A stretch of 64,000 bases of DNA from Bathymodiolus brooksi (GCA_963680875.1 OY804586.1:50034203-50098202), one strand, 5' to 3'; positions 11,986-22,424 are shown, counted from the first letter of the stretch. Made by a program: numbers and translations. The notes: generated by a model from the letters alone, not told the origin.

Positions 11986-12074
11986 TAACTCGAATAATAC
12001 TGCGCCCTCTATCTGCACTATCGCTGGATGAGTTAATATAGCAAAGCGTAATATAACGACTGGATTATTCGGGT
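11986..12074. mobile_element. 89-bp palindromic MITE (TAACTCGAATAAT ends)
   Basis: The left end TAACTCGAATAATAC mirrors the right end GGATTATTCGGGT. The repeat TATACTATG flanks it (11977-11985 and 12075-12083) if two terminal bases were lost on the right. A second, inverted partial copy lies at about 12436-12504. Confidence 0.65.
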
Positions 12075-12089
12075 TATACTATGTAGCTG

Positions 12090-12416
12090 CAATCGTAACT
12101 ACTCGGCCATTCTCGCTACCCTGCAAATAACCTCGTATGCATTAGGCGTATAAATCGCACTACTTTTCACATGTCAGTTACATGAAAGTTTTATCAAGTT
12201 ATATTTTAAACAATTTTCTATATTTCAATTAAAGTTTTGATTAGTTTTTCATGATTAGATTTTACTTAGTATGTCTTCCAAATTGGATTTTCGTGGACTA
12301 TATTTTTGTGCGGCTTAACTTAACTTAACTTCCGGCAAACAATTTAAGAAGAATTTCTACTATGTACGTACGAGGTTATTTGCAGGGTAGCGAGCATGGC
12401 CGAGTAGTTACGATTG
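12090..12416. mobile_element. 327-bp MULE-like MITE, 9-bp TSD (ATGTAGCTG)
   Basis: The ends CAATCGTAACTACTCGGCC and GGCCGAGTAGTTACGATTG are inverted repeats, with about 47 bp of inverted homology. The direct repeat ATGTAGCTG flanks it (12081-12089 and 12417-12425). Two further copies of exactly 327 bp are at 38777-39103 and 62471-62797. A 9-bp TSD with long inverted ends indicates a Mutator-type nonautonomous element. Confidence 0.9.
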
Positions 12417-12435
12417 ATGTAGCTGTTGTTTCCAC

Positions 12436-12504
12436 AACCCGAATAACCCAGTCGTTATATTATGCTCCCGCTTGTCGCTAGAGGGCGCAGTATTATTCGA
12501 GTTA
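12436..12504. mobile_element. Partial inverted copy of the 89-bp MITE
   Basis: Runs from AACCCGAATAACCCAGTCG to GGGCGCAGTATTATTCGAGT. With the copy at 11986 it brackets the 327-bp element. Confidence 0.6.
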
Positions 12505-13259
12505 TAATTATACCCTTTCATTTAAAAATAAGTTTCAAACGACAGTCACGATCGAATAAAAGTACTGGGAGAGCTGAAGTTCTTACACACGACAAGAAGA
12601 GTTTGAAGATGCCAAATGGGTAATCAGAATCCTGAGAAGACTCAGTCATGTCATATGCTGCCTAGTTTAAAATCCGACCATTTTGAAAATAAGCTGATAA
12701 TCTGTGTGTAATGTAAGAAAAAAGATCGCGTGATAGCTGATTGTTTTAGATCCACGGAGGAAGAATAAAAAAACACGGGCAAGTGGTTGTACGATATCCT
12801 TGTTACCAGTAAGTTAGAATGTTCTTCGAGTCAGGATTTATAGTCCAGTAAATGTGATTACACGGAGGATTATAAACCCTTTATGACTATTAGTCCCCGA
12901 GGGTATCATTCACCCAGTAGTCAGTGCTTCCGCACTGACATGGTCTATTAGATATATTTATTGCTGAAATTTACAGTTCCTAGATAATGTAATTATGAAT
13001 AAAACTAAGGTTCTCCTCCCTCGGGCACAGGCAACCGTAGCCATTTTTGGCTATCCTGTTTAGGCCCTTTGGATTTATTGCTCCCAAAACTTTATATTAT
13101 TTCGCTTTCGGTAAGAGCGTCACGTGATGAAGGTTAATCCAGAAACGCGTCGTGCGCTCTAAATTTGATATCTACGTTTCTATTTCAGCAGGTTATGCAG
13201 TTCTAAGAGAAATCAAGTCCTTACCATCCACAGCCCCAATGTGCCTTAGCAGGGACGGA
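12505..13259. other. Gene-free; R1 fragment and repeat G
   Basis: An R1 start (AAGAGTTTGAAGATGCCAAA) lies at 12599. Repeat G (GATGAAGGTTAATCCAGAAA then GCGTCGTGCGCTC) lies at about 13125-13175. Repeat G recurs at 23212-23275, 26783-26845, and on the minus strand at 33808-33985, 40984-41012 and 42664-42752. Confidence 0.55.
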
Positions 13260-13435
13260 TCCAGGGGGGGGCGCCCCCGGCGCGCGCCCCCCTAAAATTG
13301 GAAAAAATATGATATTTTGGCGTAAAATCGTGATTTATTCACACGAAATACCCCAAATATTTTCGCGCCTCCCTTCGCTCGGCGCAATTTTCTTAAGTAC
13401 GGCCCCCCTAACTTGAAATCCTGGATCCGCCCCTG
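13260..13435 (-). mobile_element. CAGGGGCGG MITE, 5-bp TSD (CTTAG)
   Basis: 176 bp, opposite in internal orientation to the 9981 copy, flanked by CTTAG at 13255-13259 and 13436-13440. Confidence 0.9.
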
Positions 13436-13829
13436 CTTAGGGCATTTTTATCAAACTTTGAAGTAATACCTTCATAAAATTTCGCCTTTGTGTTGAAGTA
13501 ACTAGGATGATGGTGTTCATTTTTTGAGTTGTGGTGCCCGGGAGGCTGTGGTAAAGAACCATTTGATTTCTGTCCCTAGGAATTAGTATTTGGTCACCTT
13601 GTGGAGAACTTTAAAATTAGTCTATACATTTATGAATAATCATGGCTGGAACACAGTGAAGCGAGTCTTCATTATTATGTACCTTGTCTTAAGGAAACAA
13701 AACATAGATTTCTAAGATTGAAAGACCACGTGCGTCGGTTATTTTACCTTCTACAATGAATGGGATAACAATTCTTTATTATTTCATCTCTTTTTCTTTA
13801 ATTCAACTTTTTCGTGTCCCTATTCATAC

Positions 13830-14956
13830 TAGCTGCGGAACCGTAGCCCTTTATGGTCTTATTACTAATTTTTTTTTCTTGGCAGACCATAGGGCTACGG
13901 ATTTCACTCTATCAAAAATTTGCGGAACTCCTACCAAGAATACGTCGCACCTTTCAACAGTAATTTTCACAACAAAACGCTTTGTGAGAGCGGAGTCATG
14001 TGGATAACTCGTTTCGTTACATATTTATCTATCGCTTTTCATATTTACTTACTTATTATTATTCATTTCTAGCTCATTATAATAAAAAATGTTTCGATAT
14101 TAACTGATTTCACCTACTTAGTCCCGACATCTTGTCTCTGTTGGTATTCTCGCTTTGAGGTCACATGACTTTTGAGAGATGCCTCTAACAGCAAAACACG
14201 TGTTCGGTTTGTTTACATGAAAAACTTGGAATATGTTGAATGAGAGTTCACCTCAGTTGGAATAATCATAGAAGAAAATAACATTTCTGGTTAATATATG
14301 TAAAATATTTAACTGTGGTTTGACTAAATATTTTATTTCATAAACAAAATCTCCGTGCAAAATGTGCGGTAAAACGTAAACAAACTGAACACGTGTTTTG
14401 CTGTTAGAGTCGTCTCTCAAAAGTCATGTGACCTCAAAGCGAGAATACCAACAAAGACAAGATGGCGGGACTAAGTAGGTGAAATCAGTTAATATCGAAA
14501 CATTTTTATTATAATGAGCTAGAAATGAATAATAATAAGTAAGTAAATATGAAAAGCGATAGATAAATATGTAACGAAACGAGTTATCCACATGACTCCG
14601 CTCTAACAAAGCGTTTTGTTTGACTAAATATGATTTTACTTAATTTACTAATTATAATTGATATAGCCTGTACATTTGCTGTCATTTGATTTGTTTTGTT
14701 TATGCTATTAATGTATTAGTATGGAGAGGGACTAGTAAGTTGTAAAAACTTGTTCCCAATCCAATTGTATATATATATTGACAATAAAATCATTATAAAG
14801 TAAAAGCGTTTTGTTGTGAAAATTACTGTTGAAAGGTGCGACGTATTCTTGGTAGGAGTTCCGCAAATTTTTGATAGAGTGAAATCCGTAGCCCTATGGT
14901 CTGCCAAGAAAAAAAAATTAGTAATAAGACCATAAAGGGCTACGGTTCCGCAGCTA
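13830..14956. mobile_element. Large foldback element with 9-bp TSD (TATTCATAC)
   Basis: The arms of about 395 bp mirror each other almost perfectly, from TAGCTGCGGAACCGTAGCCC at the left end to its complement at 14956. The 9-bp repeat TATTCATAC flanks it (13821-13829 and 14957-14965). The loop is about 14225-14350. The right arm is split by a separate insertion at 14621-14802. No transposase is seen. The long inverted ends and 9-bp TSD suggest a Mutator-type foldback element. Confidence 0.9.
14621..14802 (+). mobile_element. Retroposed fragment inside the foldback arm (13-bp TSD)
   Basis: The insert is bounded by AAAGCGTTTTGTT at 14608-14620 and 14803-14815, and the other arm shows the uninterrupted site. 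It carries AATAAA near 14783, about 20 bp before its end, as at the 3' end of a transcript. This looks like a 5'-truncated retrotransposition event; the family is not identified. Confidence 0.75.
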
Positions 14957-15210
14957 TATTCATACCATCTTATGTTAACAGCAACTTACATGTGTCGACC
15001 CTATATACACTCTTAACATAAGATTGTATAAATATTGACACGAACAGGTTAAATTATGGAAAAGTAGATGAAATAATATACAAATTTTATTGAAAACAAA
15101 ATATATAAACAGAAAGTTAAAAAATGGGGTGGTAATTCCGTGCCACGAGCGCCTGTGTATTTATTGGCCTGTCCATAAAACACGCATTTGGGAATTATTA
15201 TGTATATTCG

Positions 15211-15575
15211 TGGCCGTGATCGTATGGTAGTTGGTAGTTGGATTTCGAATCTCGATCAGGGCGAGGTGTAGACCGAATTATTCTGTCGTTTAGAAAGCCT
15301 TTTCTATCATTCTATATTTATCTTTTACTTATCTGACTTTTTTATGTTTAAAATAAACATAAAAAGTCAGATAAGTAAAAGATAAATATAGAATGATAGA
15401 AAAGGCTTTCTAAACGACTGAATAATTCGGTCTATGCCAGGTGTACAACATTATAAGATAAAGTTTGTCACTGACTTGCGACAGGTCGGTGGTTTTCTCC
15501 GGGTCCTCCAGTTTACTCCTCCTATAAAACTGACCGCCGCGATATAACTTAAATATTGTTGAAAGTGGCATTAAA
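15211..15575 (+). repeat. SINE-1 interrupted by a palindrome
   Basis: The head (GATCGTATGGTAGTTGG) and the core and tail are split at AGGTGTA by the palindrome at 15270-15433. An (AAAC)n tract follows at 15583-15607. Confidence 0.8.
15270..15433. mobile_element. 164-bp near-perfect palindrome inserted in SINE-1
   Basis: AGACCGAATTATTCTGTCG at the left mirrors the right end with a single visible mismatch. Even the centre (ATGTTTAAAATAAACAT) is palindromic, so there is almost no loop. AGGTGTA occurs on both sides as a probable target duplication. Confidence 0.85.
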
Positions 15576-15905
15576 TACCATCAAACAAACAAACAAACAA
15601 ACAAACAATACATTGTCAAGTGATTTGTATTGTGTAGTGAATATTGTTCTAAGTTTGTCTGTTTAACGGATGTCTATATGACTAATGTATAAACAACAGG
15701 AAATAAGTAATGTGTAAATAGTATGGTGATTATTTGCCAAATTTTTATTTTGTCACGGATATAAAATCCGAATAAATAATAAATACGTCAATTATATTTA
15801 TATAACTTGGAATAGCCTGACGCATAACCAGTCTTGTCTAAAACATCCAGCAGCTGTGGAAATTGAAAGGTAAGCATACAATGATTTCTTCGGTTAGTTA
15901 ATTTT

Positions 15906-16110
15906 TTGGGGTCTTTTTTGTTTTTGCAAATCCTCTGTTTTTTTCTTGTTTTCTTTTGTATTTTTCGGTTCGTTTCGTTAATTTTGTTTTTTGTTGTTGT
16001 GTTTTTTGTTCTGGTATTGCGCTGTTTTTTTTACCTTGAATTCTTTTGTTTTTGTGTTATTTGTGTGTGTGTGTGTGTGTGTGTGGTTTTTTTGGGGTAT
16101 TTGTAAAATA
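15906..16110. repeat. T-rich low-complexity tract with (GT)n
   Basis: A T/G-rich stretch with a GT run at about 16062-16085. The open frame across it is low-complexity and not a gene. Confidence 0.8.
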
Positions 16111-16337
16111 GCGTCCTGTCCTTCATGACGTCGCGAGAACAAAGCGGTTTAACGGCATAACATTGGGGACCAGATTTATCTCAAATAGTGTTCTGTCGTT
16201 ATGGTACAGAAAGGACAGAACAATAATTAAGATTATCATTTTCTCGTGTTGTAGCCTTTAAATTTCGATCTGCCGTTTTGCCGAAGCGATAGAATGTCAG
16301 AGCGAGATTGCACAAAACAGCCGTTATATATGACATA

Positions 16338-16525
16338 ACTAACGTTGTGAGTTCGAATCCCGCTCAGACTAGGTGTACTCGATACAGTATTATGCGATAA
16401 AGTTTGTCAGTGACTTGCGCAGGTCGGTGGCTTCTTACGGGTACTTCGGTTTCCTCCACCAATAAAACTGACCACCACGATATAACTGAAATATCGTTGA
16501 AAGTGGCGATAATAAAATCTAACCC
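16338..16525 (+). repeat. SINE-1 copy, head truncated
   Basis: Starts at GTTGTGAGTTCGAATCCC and keeps the core and tail. Confidence 0.75.
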
Positions 16526-16952
16526 CACCCCTAACCCCATATAATTATTGCATGTAAAAAATAACATGCATAATGCTTTCTAGTAGCTATTGGCGTCAAC
16601 TATTTATCTACCCATAGGATTTTATTTTTGAAAATTGTATTTGTCTCAATATCAAAAGTTTTGTCCTGTGTGCTGTGTAAATTTGAAAAAGAAAATCTCG
16701 TCGACTAAAGCACTGATCACTGGCGTTAAACTGATCGTGGTAACTGCAGTTACGACGATCACAACATGGCGGAGGTAGAAATAGGTAAGATCGTTTTCTG
16801 CTAATTTCTCCATTCTAACGTGTTGTTGTCAAGAATTACTCAGCCGCAAGGTTGATCTGTACGATTTTGTTGTATGTGTGTGTTCTTGATACCATATATG
16901 GTCTCGTTACCAAGAAAATAGCCGTTGGAAATTTATGGAAGATAACCGTAAC

Positions 16953-18979
16953 CAGGGGCGGATCCAGGATTTGGGATTAGGGGGGGGGGGGGGGCGTGAG
17001 TAGGAGAGGGATCTGGGGACCTCTTAAGGTCCCCAGCGGGTCCAGGGCAGAGTCCTAGTAGGGGGTCCAGGGGGACGAATCCCCCACCCCCGTAAGCTCT
17101 GGGGGTTTGAGGAATTACAGACATTTATTTGAACCAACCACACCATTTTTATCAGACCAAAAAAACTTTACTTTGAGTCTTAATTTTGTCGGATAATTGT
17201 TAACAGTATGTTTTTGTCAAGATTATAAGAACCTGAAGTAAAACTTTTTTTTTTGAACAACCGTGACGTCGGACGCACGGTGATGAAAAAACTTCGAATG
17301 ATCCTTTGGACTAGGTGCATTAATTTCATAAATTAAGATAGGTCCCCAAATTTTGTACAAAACTCCCGTTTGAAATTTCCGATTATCTCTTACGGAATAA
17401 AACTAATTGCGAAGTTTCGTTTTTCTAATTAAAAATCATTACTTTTAGTATGATGCTAACCTATCACAAATTTAAGTGAGCGTAGGGCTAACTAATACCC
17501 ACAGCCCCTCGTATTTCCTCCATTCAGTGGAAGGACCTAAAAGTACAATGTATGTCATGTCTATTGTACAAGTTTCTCTTCAAACCATTCAGTGCATTAT
17601 TGAGGAACTTCAGATTACAGAATCTCCCTCCTACCCCTAACCTCCAATTCTAAAAATAAAACCGTGGTGAGCAAACTACATTGTATGTCAAATTTGTAGT
17701 TTAAGTTTCACTTCAATCCATTGAGTGGTTATTTAGGAGTTGCGGGTTGCAGAATCATCCTACTACCCCCTCCACCCGGCCTTCAATGAAAAATCTAAAA
17801 ACCATTGTGCACAACTACAATGTATTTCAAGTACAATATATAGTTTAACGTCAATCAATTGCGTGGTTACAGTCAGGGGAGTTGCAGATTGCAGAAATCT
17901 TACAGACGGACGGACATCAAGTGTTTGAGCAACGGGCGTAAAAACCTCATTACACTAAAAGATCAAACAAACAAAATGTATCAAAGTTCTCGAGAAATAC
18001 GCTTACGGAAATCAGGTGTGAGATATGCATAAACCATTTTGTCGAGATTATTTTCACACTTTCATGTGCAGTTGTAGATATTAATTTATTACAAATAAAT
18101 TGTAGTCAGAATTTTTTGTTAAAAATGTGTAAAAAAATTGTACAGACATCTATTGGTAGATATAAATAATATAAACGTACCCGGACAAAGGATTTGTTCA
18201 CACTTTCTTGTGCAGATACCTCGGACAGATGCAGAGATTGTTACAAATAAATTGCCGCTAATTTTTATTTATTAATATGTTACTTTTGTATTTTAATGTA
18301 CAATATACCAACGCGTATTTTTACTGATCTTTACTTGAAAAGTAAAAGGCAACATTTTCGGGTATTTGTCTACAAATCAAACTTATATTTTTTTTCATAG
18401 AACTATTTGAACCATTATTTAAAGAGAAGTGACCATTTTCTTGGGACACTCAAGTTTCTCCACACTATCTCCCTTTCATCATCTGATTCTCTCGTTATAG
18501 GTTTTCGTTGTATGTTTTATAAATGAGATCAATTGTTAAATTAATATTCGAAGTATTGATTGAATTTACTTTTTAGTTTACCTTTGACTTTTCTCGTCTC
18601 GTCGAGGAATCAGAAATGTATCCAATCTTACTTGTTTTCTTGGCCTAGAATTTTCGTCCATTTTATAATTTCTATATAGCACGTGTACATGTAGTTGTAA
18701 AATTGACTGAAGAAATAATGTTTAATTAGCGTGAGAAAATAGTTGATGTCTGGTACCTCGGAACCAATCAGAATGGAATAATCTTTGAACTACTGACGGC
18801 GAATACATATATGAATCAGCGAACACATCCAACGTGTATTTACAATGTGTAAGAATATTTTACTACAGGTCACGAGTTAACCATTCATGAAAAAGTTATT
18901 TATTGAACTGCTTAATTAACGTTGCTTTGCGAATTTTAGGGGGCGCACGCCCCGCACGCCCCCTCTAAATCCGCCACTG
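16953..18979. mobile_element. 2.0-kb member of the CAGGGGCGG family, 5-bp TSD (GTAAC)
   Basis: Begins CAGGGGCGGATCCAGGATTT and ends AAATCCGCCACTG. GTAAC flanks it (16948-16952 and 18980-18984). It is ten times longer than its relatives in the window. Its interior carries a run of about 17 G at 16981, three tandem units of 150-190 bp (about 17500-17940, sharing CTACAATGTAT and GGAGTTGCAGATTGCAG blocks), and AT-rich filler. I find no transposase, so it is a nonautonomous or decayed element. Confidence 0.8.
17500..17940 (+). repeat. Three tandem units of a 150-190-bp repeat
   Basis: Each unit has ACNACATTGTATGTCA-like and TTCAATCCATTGAGTGGTTA-like words. The block ends in ACAGACGGACGGACATCAAG, like the end of the 6.5-kb repeat. 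Confidence 0.6.
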
Positions 18980-19219
18980 GTAACTCCATAAATTATAATA
19001 TATAAAAATAGATTATCTTCTTTTGGAGTTACGATCTTACCTATTTCTACCACCGCCATGTTGTGATCGTCGTAACTGCAGTTACCACGATCAGTTTATC
19101 GCCAGTGACTGATGTGTCACGGAGTGGGAAATCTCATGAGATTTGACGAAACACAATTACGGGTCACATGAGCTAAATACGAATCCAATAACAAAGACGC
19201 TTAGGAGACTATGAAAACA

Positions 19220-19650
19220 TTATAAATTTAAAATTAAACTGCTTTGTTTTGTTATGAGCAATCCGATTGGTCGGTAATGGTCACAGCTCGTATTTATCAT
19301 TTCATTAAATATTGATGAAAAAGAGTTTGAAGATACCAAAGGGGTAATCAGAAGCTGTATATCGAAGAAGAACAGACAACACAATGGCCAAATGAAAAAA
19401 GTACAAAAGGACAAACAACTATCTACAAAGCATTACACAGAAAACTAAAGATCGAGCAACACGAACCCCACTAAAAACCGATCGTGAACTCAGATGCTCC
19501 GAAAGGGAAAGCAGTTCCAGCTCCACTTGTTACACACCCCGTGATAAGTCATGAATGGGGAAAAGATCGGGAAGGTGCTTACGACAAGTCGAACATACCC
19601 ACGGTCACTTGTGACACATTTATTCCGTAACGGCTAACACATGGTCACTC
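19220..19650 (+). repeat. Repeat R1, long copy (about 19318-19645)
   Basis: R1 is the commonest repeat here besides SINE-1. It starts AAGAGTTTGAAGATACCAAA, continues GAAGAAGAACAGACAACAC and AAACTAAAGATCGAG, then GGTGCTCCGGAAGGGTA and a CTCCACTAGTGGC block. Spurious peptides from it (TPLKTGGELRCSG-type) occur in bivalve ORF sets. Confidence 0.7.
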
Positions 19651-19749
19651 GCATGTCCAATCAAAAAATTCTGCCCCATGCATATGATAAAATGGTTGGT
19701 ACGTCAGTGGAACGGGACCCATGATATTATTATTATTTTTTGTATCTTT

Positions 19750-19925
19750 AGAATCTACGTTGTGAGTTCAAATCCCACTCGGGCGATACAACATTATGTG
19801 ATAAAGTTTGTCACTGACTTACGACAGGCCGGTGGTTTTCTCCGGGTACTCTGGTTTCCTCCAGTAATAAAGCTGACCGCCACGATATAACTGAAATATT
19901 CTTGAAAGTTTCATTACACACCACA
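19750..19925 (+). repeat. SINE-1 copy in the intron just before the cysteine-rich peptide exon
   Basis: The head is truncated; the tail ends 22 bp upstream of the splice acceptor used by the exon at 19949. Confidence 0.75.
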
Positions 19926-19957
19926 AACTTAACCTATTTTTGTTTCAGGATAAGACA

Positions 19958-20176
19958 ATGCAACGTGTAGTATTATTTGCAATGGTTTTGTCGTGTTTAT
20001 TTGTTGCCTCCCTTGGCTGTAGTAGCTGGAATCGGAATAAGCCATGCATGTGTAGATGTGAAGACAATGGCACAGATTGTCGTGATGGCTGCCGTGGAAT
20101 TGACGATCATCTGCGACAAAGGAGGTGCTACAGAAATTGTTCTAGTACTTCAACCGCATGCTACAGAAGATGTTAA
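19958..20176 (+). CDS. Secreted cysteine-rich peptide, 72 residues
   Basis: The single coding exon follows a good acceptor (TTTTTGTTTCAG at 19937-19948). The ATG at 19958 starts 72 codons ending TAA at 20176. Residues 1-20 form a typical signal peptide (hydrophobic LFAMVLSCLFVASLG). The mature part has ten cysteines at 21, 30, 32, 34, 41, 45, 57, 61, 68 and 72, with three C-x3-C pairs (41/45, 57/61, 68/72), and is arginine-rich and basic. There is no propeptide or dibasic site. Such small disulfide-rich secreted peptides in bivalves are usually antimicrobial or regulatory. The spacing does not match the defensin, mytilin, myticin or big-defensin patterns that I know, so I give no family. An upstream noncoding exon is expected but not located. 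Confidence 0.8.
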   Translation: MQRVVLFAMVLSCLFVASLGCSSWNRNKPCMCRCEDNGTDCRDGCRGIDDHLRQRRCYRNCSSTSTACYRRC

Positions 20177-20224
20177 TATTGGACAGACATGATGCACTGC
20201 TGTATACTCTGGCTAATTTTTTTT

Positions 20225-20230
20225 AATAAA
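20225..20230 (+). promoter_or_regulatory. Poly(A) signal AATAAA of the cysteine-rich peptide gene
   Basis: Lies 48 bp after the stop codon, giving a very short 3' untranslated region. Confidence 0.7.
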
Positions 20231-20330
20231 ATTTAGAAATCTCTATAATTAAACGGGTAGATAATGAATGTCAGAAGAAATTAAGTTCGTCTACTGTTAA
20301 AGTTTATTTGTACAATATATTTCGCATACT

Positions 20331-20353
20331 TATAATAATAATAATAATAATAA
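20331..20353. repeat. (ATA)n microsatellite
   Basis: About seven AAT units followed by poly-A. Confidence 0.9.
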
Positions 20354-20517
20354 AAAAGGGTTAAAAGTTATATTTAACAATATATTTCGCATACCTTTGG
20401 TGACTGTTGCTAAAATAAAATGAATTTCTCCTTATTTTTGCATGTCATCAATGTACGAAAAGAGGAGGAAAGCAAGACAGGATACAAAACAAATCGGAAT
20501 TCAATATAGATTGTTTA

Positions 20518-20762
20518 TTGTGTTTAACGCCACTTTCAACAATATTCCAGTTAAATCGTGGCGGTCAATTTTATTGGTGGAGGAAACGGGAGTACCCGGA
20601 GAAAACCACCGACCTGTCGCGAGTCATTTACAAACTTTAACACATAATGTTGTATCGAGTACACCTCGTCATGAACGGGGTTCGAACTCACAACGTTAGT
20701 GGTGATAGGCACTGATTGCACATGTAGTTGTAAATCCAACTAAAAAAAGACGACGATCACGA
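20518..20762 (-). repeat. SINE-1 copy, near full length
   Basis: Tail, core and head are all present. It lies just downstream of the peptide gene in opposite orientation. Confidence 0.8.
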
Positions 20763-20849
20763 TTCAATACGAAAAGACTAGATTTATACACAATGCCAAA
20801 AAGTAAAGAAAAGAGACATTGGCTTCATAGGCAATCAAATAATCCACTT

Positions 20850-21110
20850 GAACAAATACAGAAAAAACAAAGATGAACAACACGGATCCCATTAAAACCT
20901 TCTGAACCCAGGTTCTCCGAAAGGGTAGCCAATTCCTGTTCCACATATGCTCGCCGTGCTCCACAATTAAGTAATTGTCAAAATCCATACAGAAAATGAG
21001 CAATACAGATTCCTTTAACCTCGGGGTGAACTCAGGTGCTCCGGAAGGGTACTCAATCCCTGCTCCACAAGTGACCCCCGTCACGCTTCTTAAGATAATG
21101 ACAAAGTCCA
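20850..21110 (+). repeat. Two tandem diverged R1 3' parts
   Basis: GAACAACACGGATCCC...TCTCCGAAAGGGTA at 20874 and GGTGAACTCAGGTGCTCCGG at 21026 are two successive copies of the R1 middle block. Confidence 0.6.
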
Positions 21111-21119
21111 TGCAGGAAA

Positions 21120-22090
21120 TTGAAGCAAATGGTCAGTAAGAGACTACGACACTACATACAGGACCCTAGTCGTGTGTCAGACAGATATTGCACAGTGATA
21201 ATCCAATTCATGATGGCGACTAAAACGTACATAGCTTCCGTCTTATGAAAATCAAGGAATCTCCAGGCAAAAAGATATTATTTATCCGAACATAAACCAG
21301 TAAAAACACAAAGGCAAAATTAATAAATGAAAATCGCAAACAACAAAGAGAGAGAGAGAGAGGGGCATTTTGAATTGTAAATGGTGTGTTCAACCAGATT
21401 AAATAGCGCAAAACATGTATATAATTAGACTTCATAGAAAAATAAAATGGTATGGGAGAGGACAGGTGTGCCATCTCTAAAACAAAACCATCACAAGAAA
21501 AAGAACTTGTTGAAACTTGTGTTACATGTATAAACCACATAACATAGAACAACTGGCTCCTATGATAGTCTGTTGTAAGTCGTTTAAAAAGTAGAATGAT
21601 AAAAAGTTAAAATCATGTATATTATAAAGTCGTGTGAAAAGTTATGTACAAGATGATGGTGCCATTTCATGACGTCATAAAATATGTTCTTATCAGATAG
21701 TTTACAGAAGTCTGATGATATATGACAGTTTCAATTCGTTCCAATAAGTAATTTTTAGAGGATAATAACCAATTTTAAAACTTTCTTCTTAAATTGCGTT
21801 AAATGTAATAGTTCTAACACGAAAATGTGCATTTCACGCTGTTTCAATCGAATAGAACAGGATTTCAAATCTTTATAATCACAAAAACGCAAAAACGCAC
21901 ACAATTTCAGTAGCATTTAGGACACTGAGAACCACACCGTGTCACATCTCTCCATTTTTCAGCTGACTTTATTCAATACAAATCATGAACGACATACATG
22001 TAAAAGTATATATAAAAGCAATACACATGTCTCCGTGGATCTGTAGACTGTAAATTGTGTTTTCATTAAGAGTATAATATTTTATTCATT
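21120..22090. other. Gene-free stretch, nothing recognised
   Basis: Contains a short (GA)n run at 21351-21361. Open frames here lack family motifs or splice context. Confidence 0.5.
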
Positions 22091-22093
22091 CAA

Positions 22094-22225
22094 CCGCATC
22101 GGTGGTGTAATGGTTAGCGTGCTCGCCTCGAGTTGGGTAGATCGTGGGTTCGAGCCCCGATCAGGTCAAAACATAAAAAATAGAATAGGTATTTGTTGCA
22201 TCTCCGCTAAACACTTAGCTTTAAG
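22094..22225 (+). repeat. SINE-2 (tRNA-derived) copy
   Basis: The tRNA-like head has a GGTGGTGTAATGGTTAGCG A-box region and a GGGTTCGAGCCCC B box, followed by GGTATTTGTTGCATCTCCGC. Other copies lie at 25876-26012 (minus) and 40300-40650. A cloverleaf with a usable anticodon is not evident, so it is not called as a tRNA gene. Confidence 0.7.
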
Positions 22226-22227
22226 GA

Positions 22228-22395
22228 GAACGAGCACCCGGCGAGCGTCCCCCCTAAAATTGGAAAAAATATGATTTTTTGGCGTAAAATCGTGATTTTT
22301 CACACGAAATACTCCAAAAATTTTCGCGCCTCCCTCCGCACGGCGCAATTTTTTTAAGTGCGCCCCCTAACTTGAAATCCTGGAGCCGCTCCTGG
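22228..22395 (-). mobile_element. Truncated CAGGGGCGG MITE fused to SINE-2
   Basis: Internal AAAATCGTGATTTTTCACAC and the right end GGAGCCGCTCCTG remain. The left terminus and target duplication are missing. Confidence 0.65.
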
Positions 22396-22424
22396 GTCTA
22401 TCCATGGACTGTTGATTCACAGAG

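Larger units (their letters stand above)
16718..19107. mobile_element. Outer DNA element with 76-bp inverted ends, 6-bp TSD (ACTGAT)
   Basis: The left end 16718-16793 (CACTGGCGTTAAACTGATCG...) and the right end 19032-19107 are inverted copies. ACTGAT flanks both (16712-16717 and 19108-19113). Most of the interior is a second element at 16953-18979; without it the outer element would be about 360 bp. No transposase is present. Confidence 0.85.

Noticed and set aside
11986..12504. One large inverted element spanning both TAACTCGAATAAT ends
   Set aside because: The left part is a complete 89-bp unit with its own flanking repeat, and the right part is a separate partial copy. The pair with a MITE between them is better explained as three insertions.
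15906..16106. Hydrophobic 66-residue protein
   Set aside because: Translation of a T-rich low-complexity tract with a GT run.
22094..22170. Functional tRNA gene
   Set aside because: A and B boxes are present, but the anticodon arm and acceptor pairing are poor and the same sequence recurs as a dispersed repeat with a shared body.
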